Source: Bacteroidota bacterium
GTDB taxonomy: Bacteria; Bacteroidota; Bacteroidia; Bacteroidales; F082
Assembly (NCBI GenBank): GCA_013203805.1
Contig: JABMPH010000427.1
Span: forward strand, 1-55,553
Direction: 5' to 3'
DNA: 55,553 nt
Shown: positions 46,426 to 54,114 of the stretch, piece after piece
How positions within the stretch are numbered: position 1 is the first letter of the stretch
Layout: every line of letters begins with the position of its first letter
Notes under the pieces: model-generated
The model's database searches: none
What the model saw: the letters and a program-made list of their open reading frames with translations, nothing else
What the model was told of the DNA's origin: nothing
Translations under genes and position numbers: made by a program

Positions 46426-49074
46426 ATGGATTTTTTGCAAATTAAAAAAGAGTTTGAAAATATTAAACAGGGCAGTCAAATTCGATTTAACTTATCAAAT
46501 ATTGATAGAGATATAACCGCCGAATTAAAGAGGTTTATCAAGTTTTATTACAAGGACTTACTTTATCTCTGGCAAACAACATACAAAGAGATAAATTCCA
46601 AGGTAATTATGTTAGTGGGTGATTTTGAAGTAAAGTATACTGATACGTACTTTAAGATATGCATATATATAATTGATAATAAAGAAGTTGAATACTATAT
46701 TACCGTCCAGCCAAAAGAAAATTGGTTAAATGAGATTGGACTCGATATAAATTCTATGATAGAAAGATTACCGGTAAAATTTGATACTCAAAACTCCTTA
46801 TTCATCTACTCAAAGACAAAACTGTCGAAGGCCCTTATTAGCTTTGGTGATAGAAAGAATCATTTCGAAAAGGAATATCAGCTGAGGCTTCAGGAGGGAA
46901 ATATATTGGCAACACACATAACTAGTGACCTATTGGAGCCGCTAGACCTTTCAGATACATTATTTGAGATTGAACAAACTCTTGATGGGGGTTTTAATAT
47001 TCATAAAAGTTTAGATTTTGAGGTTAACTTGGTTAATATTTTAAAAATCAGGCTTTCTGAAATCTATTTCAATTCTGCTAAGAGTATTTTACTTAAAGGC
47101 GAATTAAACCTTTCTTTTGGCAACAGAGAATTAAAAACAAATGGTGATTTTACACTTACAAAAGAAAATTATCAAGCTCGGATTCAATTAAACGAAGGAG
47201 AAGAATTACCTATTCCAATAATAAAAGACAGGCTTACTATTGATCATGTTGAGATTGACATACAAGGTTCAATAATAGAACCATCACAATATGTATTTGG
47301 AATAGCAGGAAACTTTGCTATAAAAGGCAAACCAGTAGTACATCATAATACTCATGATTTTACTTACTCTTCTTTAAAAACAAATGAGTTTAACCTGAAA
47401 TTTAACCCAACTACGTCATCATATATTCCAGTATTTATACAAGCTTATGTAGATGAAATAAACTTATCAGATGCAATTACGCTACTTACTGGAAAAAGAT
47501 TGATCTTACCATCTTTCATTAATATTGTAAAACTATATTCAACTTATGTATACTATTGTGCACCTGGGCAAAAAAATATTCTTTTAAATGGTGTTCCAGC
47601 TAAAGAAGGTATTGCATTATCTTCTGGAATTGAATTCTTTGGATTAAACGCCTATTGTGATTTCTCATTTTTGAAAAATGAAGGAGCATCCGGTAAAGTT
47701 CAAGTTGAGAAGATTCTCATAGGTGATGTATTGTCCATTAAAGGTTATGGATCTGGAACTCCTCCAAACTATAATGGACCTCAAATTGGACCAGATTCAA
47801 TTGAAATGTCATTCAATACAAATGGATCACCATATTTGGAATCATCATTTCAGATTAACCTACTGAATACATTAGTGGCAAAAGTACCTAAAGCAGTGTT
47901 TAGTAAAGATGGATTAGAATTTGAATGTGAGATTAAAATAGGACCTGTAAATGCCGACTTAGAATGTGTTCTGAGAGATATTGATTTTTTTAAACTCAAA
48001 TCAGAATTTGATATTAAGCTAATCGGGATCCACATTGATCTAGATGTTCTAGGTAAAATTGATATTGATTTGGAAATAGGAACTGCTTTGACATTCATTT
48101 TAAAGAGTGGAATTCCGGCAGCTTCATTTAGAATATGGTTGAATTTTAATAATTCAAAATTGGTATCACAAACCATTTCATTTGATTTTGAAAAAATAAA
48201 ACAACTGGATTCCGTTATTGAAGCTCTAGGGGAGAAATTAATCAAGGAACTAGTGACTTTAGACCCATTAGAATGGTTAAAGGCTATCTATGAAGGTATT
48301 ATAAAATTAGGAGAAAATGCTATTGAAGAAGCCAAAAAAATTGCATCTGTTCTTATCGATGTATTTGAAAATACAGCTGATGATGCTGTAGTATTGATGC
48401 AAAATGCAAAATTTGAATTGGACAAAATAGCATTCATACTAGAGAAAGGATTTAAAAAATCTTTTGAAGAGATTGCCAATATATTTAAGAATGTACATGT
48501 AGCTATAGCTGATATTAGTGAAATTCTGAACAAAGTGTTTAGGATAGAGCCAAAAGATATCGCTATTCTATTTGAAGGGATAGGATATGGAGTGAGTGAT
48601 GTGGCAGATGTATTAGTTGATGTGTTTAAGCTAAAAGAGGCTGAGATTAATAGTATATTAAAAAAAGCTGGTTTTCCTGTGAAGGCAATTGCAGATGTCT
48701 TAGGAACAATATTTGGTGGTTTAGGGGGTGGCTGTCTACTTGCAGATGAAGATATGTTACAGCTCTCATTAAAGGATAATTGGTATAAGCTAAATACATT
48801 AAAAAAATACCGTGATGATGTATTATTAAAAATGCCTGGTGGGGAAGAATATTTCAGAAGCTACTCTGAACTCTCATCACAAATAATTGCTATAATACGT
48901 CACACTGAAAAAGAGTCAGAATACTTAAAAAAATTATACCATGAAGTTGGTATTCCTGTTGTTGCATATATTGAGAGAGGAAGGACTGCCGATATAAATA
49001 ATTTGTTTGAAAATAAATTAATGAGTTTGATGCATGGTTTCTTATCTAATAATCAGCAATTAATAATAGATTAA
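46426..49074 (+). CDS. Large unknown protein with 29-residue helical repeats and a CFI-box-like tail
   Basis: An 882-residue protein counted from ATG 46426; an upstream in-frame codon at 46393 would add 11 residues. There is no signal peptide. Residues 1-600 are strand-rich with many amphipathic beta segments (FGNRELKTNGDFTLTKENYQ; IHIDLDVLGKIDIDLEIGTA) and match no family I know. Residues 632-765 are helical repeats of about 29 residues (664-692, 693-721, 722-750) with the pattern I-x2-I-A/S-x2-L-x3-F. The tail from Cys770 (GGGCLLADED, LKKYRDDVLLKMPGGEEYF) resembles the C-terminal 'CFI-box' domain with its first motif degraded. A small Cys-rich gene follows. Function unknown. Confidence 0.75.
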   Translation: MDFLQIKKEFENIKQGSQIRFNLSNIDRDITAELKRFIKFYYKDLLYLWQTTYKEINSKVIMLVGDFEVKYTDTYFKICIYIIDNKEVEYYITVQPKENWLNEIGLDINSMIERLPVKFDTQNSLFIYSKTKLSKALISFGDRKNHFEKEYQLRLQEGNILATHITSDLLEPLDLSDTLFEIEQTLDGGFNIHKSLDFEVNLVNILKIRLSEIYFNSAKSILLKGELNLSFGNRELKTNGDFTLTKENYQARIQLNEGEELPIPIIKDRLTIDHVEIDIQGSIIEPSQYVFGIAGNFAIKGKPVVHHNTHDFTYSSLKTNEFNLKFNPTTSSYIPVFIQAYVDEINLSDAITLLTGKRLILPSFINIVKLYSTYVYYCAPGQKNILLNGVPAKEGIALSSGIEFFGLNAYCDFSFLKNEGASGKVQVEKILIGDVLSIKGYGSGTPPNYNGPQIGPDSIEMSFNTNGSPYLESSFQINLLNTLVAKVPKAVFSKDGLEFECEIKIGPVNADLECVLRDIDFFKLKSEFDIKLIGIHIDLDVLGKIDIDLEIGTALTFILKSGIPAASFRIWLNFNNSKLVSQTISFDFEKIKQLDSVIEALGEKLIKELVTLDPLEWLKAIYEGIIKLGENAIEEAKKIASVLIDVFENTADDAVVLMQNAKFELDKIAFILEKGFKKSFEEIANIFKNVHVAIADISEILNKVFRIEPKDIAILFEGIGYGVSDVADVLVDVFKLKEAEINSILKKAGFPVKAIADVLGTIFGGLGGGCLLADEDMLQLSLKDNWYKLNTLKKYRDDVLLKMPGGEEYFRSYSELSSQIIAIIRHTEKESEYLKKLYHEVGIPVVAYIERGRTADINNLFENKLMSLMHGFLSNNQQLIID

Positions 49075-49153
49075 TACAACCGTAGATTATAAATACACTA
49101 ACTAAAGGTAAGCCGAAAACTTAATAGAGTAGGCGGGATATAAAATCAGTATT

Positions 49154-49504
49154 ATGAATTTTGAAGAACTTAAAAGTAAGTCAATCGAAGCTACTAAAAA
49201 TGCTTTAGGAAAAGATGCTCCCGATAATTGGGATTATGTAACTGAGGATTGTTACGAGGGAGCAGAAGAGGAAGATGAATCCAAGCTTAAACCAGATGCA
49301 AAAGGTGTCATATCTGTATATGGGCATGACGCTTCCTTGTGTCATACAGATAACAAATGGTACTATAAGCGAGATCAAAATAATACTGAGTCTAGTGGTG
49401 GTTGTGGAACAAAATTGTACAAATGGAAATGTGAAGCTAAAGCTTCAGGAAGCTGTAGCTCACACGATAAGAGATATATTTTCACTAAAAAGTTATCTGA
49501 ATAG
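49154..49504 (+). CDS. Small Cys-rich protein, 116 residues
   Basis: A soluble acidic-to-basic protein with five cysteines, in EDCYEG, SLCHTD, GGCGTK, WKCEAK and GSCSSH, and a GVISVYGHDASLCHTDNKWYY core. No family is recognised. It follows the 882-residue gene by 79 bases in the same direction and may form an operon with it. No signal peptide is seen, so the cysteines would be reduced or bind metal. After its TAG stop the same frame stays open for another 51 codons, which may be a lost extension. Confidence 0.55.
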   Translation: MNFEELKSKSIEATKNALGKDAPDNWDYVTEDCYEGAEEEDESKLKPDAKGVISVYGHDASLCHTDNKWYYKRDQNNTESSGGCGTKLYKWKCEAKASGSCSSHDKRYIFTKKLSE

Positions 49505-49660
49505 ATTAGTGGCACCCCTTTTTCAAGTGCTTCTTCAGGCATATCATGTATTGCTCATAATTATAACGAAACTAATAATCAATACAATACTTTTATTCTT
49601 GAACATAACCTTATTGATCACACAGACCAACAAGTAGTTTATCATTATTGGTTGAAGTAA
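49505..49660 (+). pseudogene. Open frame continuing past the Cys-rich protein stop
   Basis: Directly after the TAG at 49502-49504 the frame reads ISGTPFSSASSGISCIAHNY and goes on with FILEHNLIDHTDQQVVYHYW to a TAA at 49658-49660. Its composition looks more like protein than like translated spacer. It could be a former C-terminal extension cut off by a nonsense mutation, or chance in a short frame. Confidence 0.3.
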
Positions 49661-50139
49661 GGAAGGAATACTATTCAATTATTCTTATGTTTCTCATCAG
49701 TATGAAGATAACTTCTACTCATTTATGGTCTGTCACATTAAACAGGTGGAGCAAACACTTAAAGCTACAAATTATCAATTATTTTATCCTTCCTGAAAAA
49801 CCTTTAATCTATCTACTTGATACAGCATATTTACACACATAATGATACAGTTTTGCTTATTGATGAAAGTAAGCATGGTCAGTAATAACACAAATGCATT
49901 ATTTGCTATATCGCTATGGCTTGTAAAGATCTTTACTGAGAAAGTAATACCTTGGATATCATATTAAGAAAATAACAGGTTAACTGCTTAGGGGGGATAG
50001 TATCCATCAAATTATGTAAACTGTATAATGCTATAATTTTAATTGTCAATACATGGATCCTTGTCAAAGACATTATACATAAATATATTATAAGGATAAT
50101 TGCCATATAACATCTGTAAGCTAGCCTTAGTAGTAGTAG
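49661..50139. other. Non-coding stretch before the hsdS remnant
   Basis: About 480 bases with no convincing gene. A short frame at 49648-49842 has no protein character. GGATA-G-TATCC near 49996 is a small palindrome. The hsdM gene and the front part of hsdS that would be expected here are missing. Confidence 0.5.
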
Positions 50140-50481
50140 TATGTAAGTTTAGGATTAATTCAACCATTAAAAGAGTTTACAAATTCTAAATATATTGAGT
50201 TTGTAATTAACTCTCCCTATGGTAATTTATATTCCAAAGGTAATGTTTCAAGTAAGGGAAGTTCTGCTGGTAATTTTAATTTGGGACGTATCCGTTCATT
50301 TTTAATACCTCTCCCCCCACTATCCGAACAAAAACGCATAGTAGCCAAATTAGATGAACTAATGGCATATTGCGTTAGTTTGGAACAGAGCATTAAAAAC
50401 AGCCAAACACAAAACAAAATACTTTTGGGTCAGGTTTTAAGGGAGGCTTTGGAGCCAAAGGAAAAGGAGGTTAATGAATGA
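50140..50481 (+). pseudogene. hsdS: Truncated type I restriction specificity subunit (HsdS C-terminal part)
   Basis: The frame opens at 50140 just after a stop and encodes the end of a target-recognition domain and the conserved C-terminal helix: INSPYGNLYSKGNVSS, FNLGRIRSFLIPLPPLSEQK and RIVAKLDELMAYCVSLEQSI. The phrase IPLPPLSEQKRIVAKLDEL is diagnostic of HsdS. About 110 of the usual 400 residues remain and no start codon precedes the conserved part; no hsdM or hsdR is in the window. It is therefore a remnant. Its stop overlaps the start of the next gene by 4 bases, so that gene was once part of a type I operon. Confidence 0.85.
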
Positions 50482-50894
50482 CGGATGCTAATTTTAAAAG
50501 TTTAAAACATCATGCACCAGGATATATAAAATATTCAAATGGACAAGAGGTAGAGAAGAATTACAGCCCTGATTATGTTTTGATAAGGGACAATAGCTAC
50601 ATTTTGCTTGAACATGAATCAGAGCCTAATAGAAAAACAATAGTTGCCGATATGATTAAGGCTGCTCATTTTTTACAAGGAGAAAAAGTTGGAATTTTAG
50701 TAATTGTATTAACACCGAAAAGAAAATCATCTCTAGAATCATACCCTAAACATATCAAAAAATACTTTGATTGGGTTGGTGATAAAACTAACCTTGAAGA
50801 AATCTATTTTATAAGAGAATCGGATTACCAAGCCGATAATGATATTATAGAAATTAACAGTCATCGGTTCATTGATTTAAGTTACAGGATTTAA
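50478..50894 (+). CDS. Unknown protein linked to hsdS, possibly nuclease-like
   Basis: A 138-residue protein with the order strand-acid-strand-acid: YSPDYVLIRDNSYILLEHESEPNRKTI, then VGILVIVLTPKRKSSLESYPKHI. Pro31-Asp32 followed by a strand ending Glu45-His-Glu47 is reminiscent of a PD-(D/E)xK nuclease core, but the expected Lys is not clear, so this is only an inference. Its ATG overlaps the hsdS stop (ATGA), which suggests an accessory gene of a type I restriction locus. The downstream DUF488 gene starts 31 bases later and may use its own promoter. Confidence 0.6.
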   Translation: MTDANFKSLKHHAPGYIKYSNGQEVEKNYSPDYVLIRDNSYILLEHESEPNRKTIVADMIKAAHFLQGEKVGILVIVLTPKRKSSLESYPKHIKKYFDWVGDKTNLEEIYFIRESDYQADNDIIEINSHRFIDLSYRI

Positions 50895-50924
50895 ATCGCT
50901 TCATAAATGTCGTAATTTTGCACT

Positions 50925-51809
50925 GTGTACTACAGAAGAAAAATAATATTGGCTTTATTGCAATTGTTTGACGGACAACTGGAAAAAATCCGTCTGCAAA
51001 AGTTACTATTCCTTCTTTCCCAAAAACAAGATAAGCCTGTTTATGACTTTATTCCATATCGTTTTGGGAGTTATTCGTATTCGGCTAATGCTGATATGAC
51101 AGCAATGGTAACCCATGGGTTTTTAGCTGTTGATGACAAACACTTTACAAAAATAGATACAACCAACTATTTACATCAACTTAAAAAACCCGACATTGAG
51201 TTGTTAAAAGAAGTAAAATCTAATTATGGTAGCATGAGCGGAACTGCTTTAATGAAGCACACTTATACCAACTTCCCTTTTTATGCCATTAATAGTGAGG
51301 TAGCTGAGAACATACTGAATAAGACTGAACTTGAAAAAGTTAATGCTTGCAAACCTAAAAGCAATAAGACAATATTGTTTACTATTGGATATGAAGGAAT
51401 CTCTTTGGAAGAATATTTAGTTCGTTTGCTGAAGAACGATGTTAAAGTTTTGGTGGATGTGCGAAACAACCCTCAGAGTATGAAATATGGTTTTAGTAAG
51501 AGTCGCTTGAAGAACTATTGTGCAAGTTTGGGGATTGATTATGTTCACATTCCCGAAGTGGGTATACAAGCTGACAAGCGTCAGGAACTAAACACACAAA
51601 ACGATTATGATAAATTGTTTGCTAATTATAGGAAAAATAATTTGAGCAATACAATAAAGTACCAATCTAAAATATTGGAATTGTTGGAGCAAAATAAACG
51701 AATAGCATTAACTTGTTTTGAAGCCAATATTTGTCAGTGTCACCGCAAGCCACTTGCCGAAGCAATAACAAACCTTCCTGAGTTCAAATATGAATTGAGA
51801 CACATTTAA
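50925..51809 (+). CDS. DUF488 protein with an N-terminal YwgA/DUF4065-like domain
   Basis: A 294-residue fusion, start GTG. Residues 1-80 (RKIILALLQLFDGQLEKIRLQKLLFLL, YDFIPYRFGSYSYSANADM, VTHGFLAVDD) resemble the winged-helix-like domain of YwgA/DUF4065 (Panacea) proteins. Residues 148-294 are DUF488: LFTIGYEGISLEEYL, VDVRNNPQSMKYGFSKSRL, IDYVHIPEVG and the closing Cys motif CFEANICQCHR (Cys264, Cys270, Cys272-His-Arg). DUF488 has no established activity; its Asp-Arg and CxE/CHR residues suggest an enzyme. A TAATTTTG at 50913-50920 could be a promoter element. The next gene starts 2 bases after its stop, so the two are a unit. Confidence 0.8.
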   Translation: MYYRRKIILALLQLFDGQLEKIRLQKLLFLLSQKQDKPVYDFIPYRFGSYSYSANADMTAMVTHGFLAVDDKHFTKIDTTNYLHQLKKPDIELLKEVKSNYGSMSGTALMKHTYTNFPFYAINSEVAENILNKTELEKVNACKPKSNKTILFTIGYEGISLEEYLVRLLKNDVKVLVDVRNNPQSMKYGFSKSRLKNYCASLGIDYVHIPEVGIQADKRQELNTQNDYDKLFANYRKNNLSNTIKYQSKILELLEQNKRIALTCFEANICQCHRKPLAEAITNLPEFKYELRHI

Positions 51810-51811
51810 TT

Positions 51812-52645
51812 ATGCCTAAGAAAAAAGTACTCATTACCGTTACTACTTATCCACTTCCCTCTAGAAGTTACGATGAATTGGTATGTACTGCTGGTATCTT
51901 GGAAAATGGAGAATGGATACGTATTTATCCAGTCCCATTGAGTTTCCTCATTGACCTTAAAGGATCGGGGAAAATAAATAATGTAAAATATACATGGATT
52001 GAACTTGAATTAATTAAAAGAGGAGACGATTTCAGACCAGAAAGTTATTCACCGAAACATTATGACTTCAATGATTTGCAACTTCATGATCATATTGATA
52101 CGAGTAGTAATTGGCATATCAGAAAAGGGATTTGCTTAAATAAAGTTTACACAAACAAGGCACAATTGATTAAAGATTCTTCCAAGCCTACGAATATATC
52201 ACTCGCTACTTTTAAACCAACTGAAATTACAGGTTTTGAAATTGAAGAAGAAAAAAACCGCGAGTGGAAAGATGAATGGAAAGAACTTCGGAAACAAGGA
52301 GATTTATTTGATCAAGATAAAAACCCTGAAATCTTAATCCCAAAATTACCATATAAATTCTACTATCGCTTTCAAGATAATGAAGGTATTGAAAGCCGCT
52401 TAATGATAGAAGATTGGGAAATAGGTGCGTTATATTGGAATTGTCTAAGAGCTGCAAAGGGAGATGAGAGTATTGCATTAGAAAAAGTAAGATTAACCTA
52501 TGAGACTAAATTCCTAAAGGAAAAAGATATTTATCTTTTTCTTGGAACTACCAAAGAATGGCACATGCGAAGATCAAAAAATCCGTTTGTTATTATTGGT
52601 GTCTTTTATCCTAAAAAGGAAATACAATTAAGTTTATTTAGTTAA
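51812..52645 (+). CDS. Partner of the DUF488 protein, unknown function
   Basis: A 277-residue soluble protein that opens with a strand-rich domain: KKVLITVTTYPLPSRSYDELVCTAGILENGEWIRIYPVPLSFL, which looks like a compact beta fold with aromatic and polar surface. The central part has WHIRKGICLN and a charged helix (EEEKNREWKDEWKELRKQ); the end has FLGTTKEWHMRRSKNPFVIIGVF. From memory, proteins with this N-terminus are repeatedly seen next to DUF488 genes, but I cannot check. It probably forms a complex or pathway with the upstream protein. No catalytic motif is recognised. Confidence 0.7.
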   Translation: MPKKKVLITVTTYPLPSRSYDELVCTAGILENGEWIRIYPVPLSFLIDLKGSGKINNVKYTWIELELIKRGDDFRPESYSPKHYDFNDLQLHDHIDTSSNWHIRKGICLNKVYTNKAQLIKDSSKPTNISLATFKPTEITGFEIEEEKNREWKDEWKELRKQGDLFDQDKNPEILIPKLPYKFYYRFQDNEGIESRLMIEDWEIGALYWNCLRAAKGDESIALEKVRLTYETKFLKEKDIYLFLGTTKEWHMRRSKNPFVIIGVFYPKKEIQLSLFS

Positions 52646-52697
52646 GTAAGATCTATAAAATGATCTAGTTTAATTAAGTTTGTAATATTCAAATTCC

Positions 52698-53045
52698 CTA
52701 TCTAATATTGTTTGTAGAAATGTGGATTATTTGGTAAATGACACGACTTAAAATTATTAATCCAGTCAATAAATGGCTCATTGCCAAATAATTAAGTAGC
52801 CGGTTATCTGGCTTACCAAATGATATTTTAAAGAATAAATCCTTACCCTCACCTCTACTTTTCAAACCTACTTGTTGTTGCAGGAATTCATAAATATCTT
52901 GTCCCTTGTCAATTGCATCTGAAAAAGTGTTTGAACCAACATGTTGCTTTAAAATATTTGCTAGAATTGTTGGTAGTTCATTTATTTCCATTAAATCTAT
53001 ATTCAGAGGTATACTATCGATATATTTATCCGCAATAGTATACAC
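52698..53045 (-). CDS. Unknown small protein, 115 residues
   Basis: A minus-strand gene whose product has an acidic helical first half (SIPLNIDLMEINELPTILANIL) and a hydrophobic stretch near the end (LLNYLAMSHLLTGLIILSRVIYQIIHI), which may be a membrane anchor. No family is recognised. It converges on the DUF488 partner across 52 bases and sits 45 bases beyond the stop of the minus-strand barrel gene. It could be a remnant. Confidence 0.4.
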   Translation of the reverse strand: MYTIADKYIDSIPLNIDLMEINELPTILANILKQHVGSNTFSDAIDKGQDIYEFLQQQVGLKSRGEGKDLFFKISFGKPDNRLLNYLAMSHLLTGLIILSRVIYQIIHISTNNIR

Positions 53046-53090
53046 CTGACTTTGAATTGAATAAAACCATATAATTATTTAGTGCTGCTA

Positions 53091-53663
53091 CTAAAAGTTT
53101 AGCCCTAAAACAACAGGAGTTAAAAACAGGCCAAAATAATTATTGTCAAAATTTTCCCGATATTCAATAAAAACATAAGACCCCTGGAACCTTAATCCCA
53201 TAAAAAAGATACTACGAGTAGAATACCCTGATAACTCAATGCCGAGTGATCTACCTCCCACTCTTGCATCAAAAGAACCTATTCCCCATGTTGCATAAGG
53301 TCCAACATCTAAATAAAAACATTTACTAATCGTTAATCGATAAAATAACTGAAATTTCAACATTTCAATGTACGAATTAGTAACAGTTTTTACTTTGCAT
53401 TTATGAGATTCGTTACTCTGATCACTAAGATGGTTAAAAGTTGGATTATTTAGTAAAAACCTTATCCCGGCACCAAATTGAGCCTGAAACCCAAAAATTG
53501 CTTTTTTGTTAAATTTGTACGCATAAGAAAAACTTATCGATATTGCTTCTGCACTTAAACTTGACTGATTTGTTTTTTCCAGAAAGGGCTGTTTTATTTT
53601 CTGTGCTCTTAAGATGCCAACAAGAAACACAAACACAAATAATGGAACAAATATCTTATTCAT
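53091..53663 (-). CDS. Small outer membrane beta-barrel protein
   Basis: A 190-residue exported protein starting at the ATG complementary to 53661-53663 (MNKIFVPLFVFVFLVGILRAQ signal peptide). An earlier in-frame codon at 53717 adds 18 residues with no signal character. The rest has short amphipathic strands with many aromatic residues (FGFQAQFGAGIRFLL, FLDVGPYATWGIGSF-like, VFIEYRENFDNNYFG) and ends LTPVVLGLNF with a terminal Phe, as for BAM substrates. Function unknown. Confidence 0.6.
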   Translation of the reverse strand: MNKIFVPLFVFVFLVGILRAQKIKQPFLEKTNQSSLSAEAISISFSYAYKFNKKAIFGFQAQFGAGIRFLLNNPTFNHLSDQSNESHKCKVKTVTNSYIEMLKFQLFYRLTISKCFYLDVGPYATWGIGSFDARVGGRSLGIELSGYSTRSIFFMGLRFQGSYVFIEYRENFDNNYFGLFLTPVVLGLNF

Positions 53664-53832
53664 TATGATGTATTTTGAGACTTTGTCGCAACTTTTATGC
53701 CTTGCAGTATAAAACATTGATTTTTAGGTGGTAATGATTTTTTCACCTTTTTTTATGTCCACATTTCAACGAAATCGGAGATGTAAAATATAAAATGGTT
53801 CCTTTGATTTATAATCTTTTTATGGTTTTATT

Positions 53833-53851
53833 AAAACATTTACTAATCGTT
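53833..53851. repeat. 19-bp sequence repeated inside the neighbouring barrel gene
   Basis: AAAACATTTACTAATCGTT at 53833-53851 occurs again exactly at 53316-53334 inside the barrel gene, in the same orientation 517 bases apart. Flanking bases do not match. It may mark a small duplication or recombination scar. Confidence 0.5.
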
Positions 53852-54023
53852 TTTAATGCTTTGGTTATCTTTGACCTTATTTTCGTAAACAAGGTTACAT
53901 GTGTTGACACTAATGGCATCAGCCTCCCACCACTTTTAAATACCCAAAAACTCCCTTACTGTGTAAAGCATAAGCAAGGCGCCTTTTGATAACTGATTGG
54001 TATAAGTTGATAAAAAGTCTTCA

Positions 54024-54068
54024 TATATTTATAGTTTATTAAGTAAATCTTTATATTTATAGTTTATT
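54024..54068. repeat. 17-bp direct repeat with 28-base period
   Basis: TATATTTATAGTTTATT at 54024-54040 is repeated exactly at 54052-54068. It lies about 50-90 bases upstream of the secreted von Willebrand-like gene, a suitable place for paired operator sites. Confidence 0.6.
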
Positions 54069-54114
54069 TCTGTATTGATCGTATTTCTCAATAATAAAAA
54101 CCTAAGGAGGGATT

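Larger units (their letters stand above)
53718..54114. other. Intergenic region between divergent secreted-protein genes
   Basis: About 450 bases between two divergent genes, without a convincing coding frame; the frame at 53795-53989 lacks protein character. It contains the 19-bp repeat at 53833, a 17-bp tandem repeat at 54024-54068 and, just before the downstream ATG, a strong Shine-Dalgarno sequence AAGGAGG at 54104-54110. Confidence 0.5.

Noticed and set aside
49275-49637. 120-codon frame overlapping the Cys-rich gene in another frame
   Set aside because: It is a shadow of the 49154-49504 gene; its composition is poor and its start lies inside the better supported frame.
49648-49842. 64-codon frame after the Cys-rich gene
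   Set aside because: No start signal and no conserved-looking segment; consistent with chance in AT-rich DNA.
53795-53989. 64-codon frame upstream of the secreted von Willebrand-like gene
   Set aside because: Although hydrophobic at the start, it overlaps the 19-bp repeat, lacks a Shine-Dalgarno sequence and ends in non-protein-like sequence.
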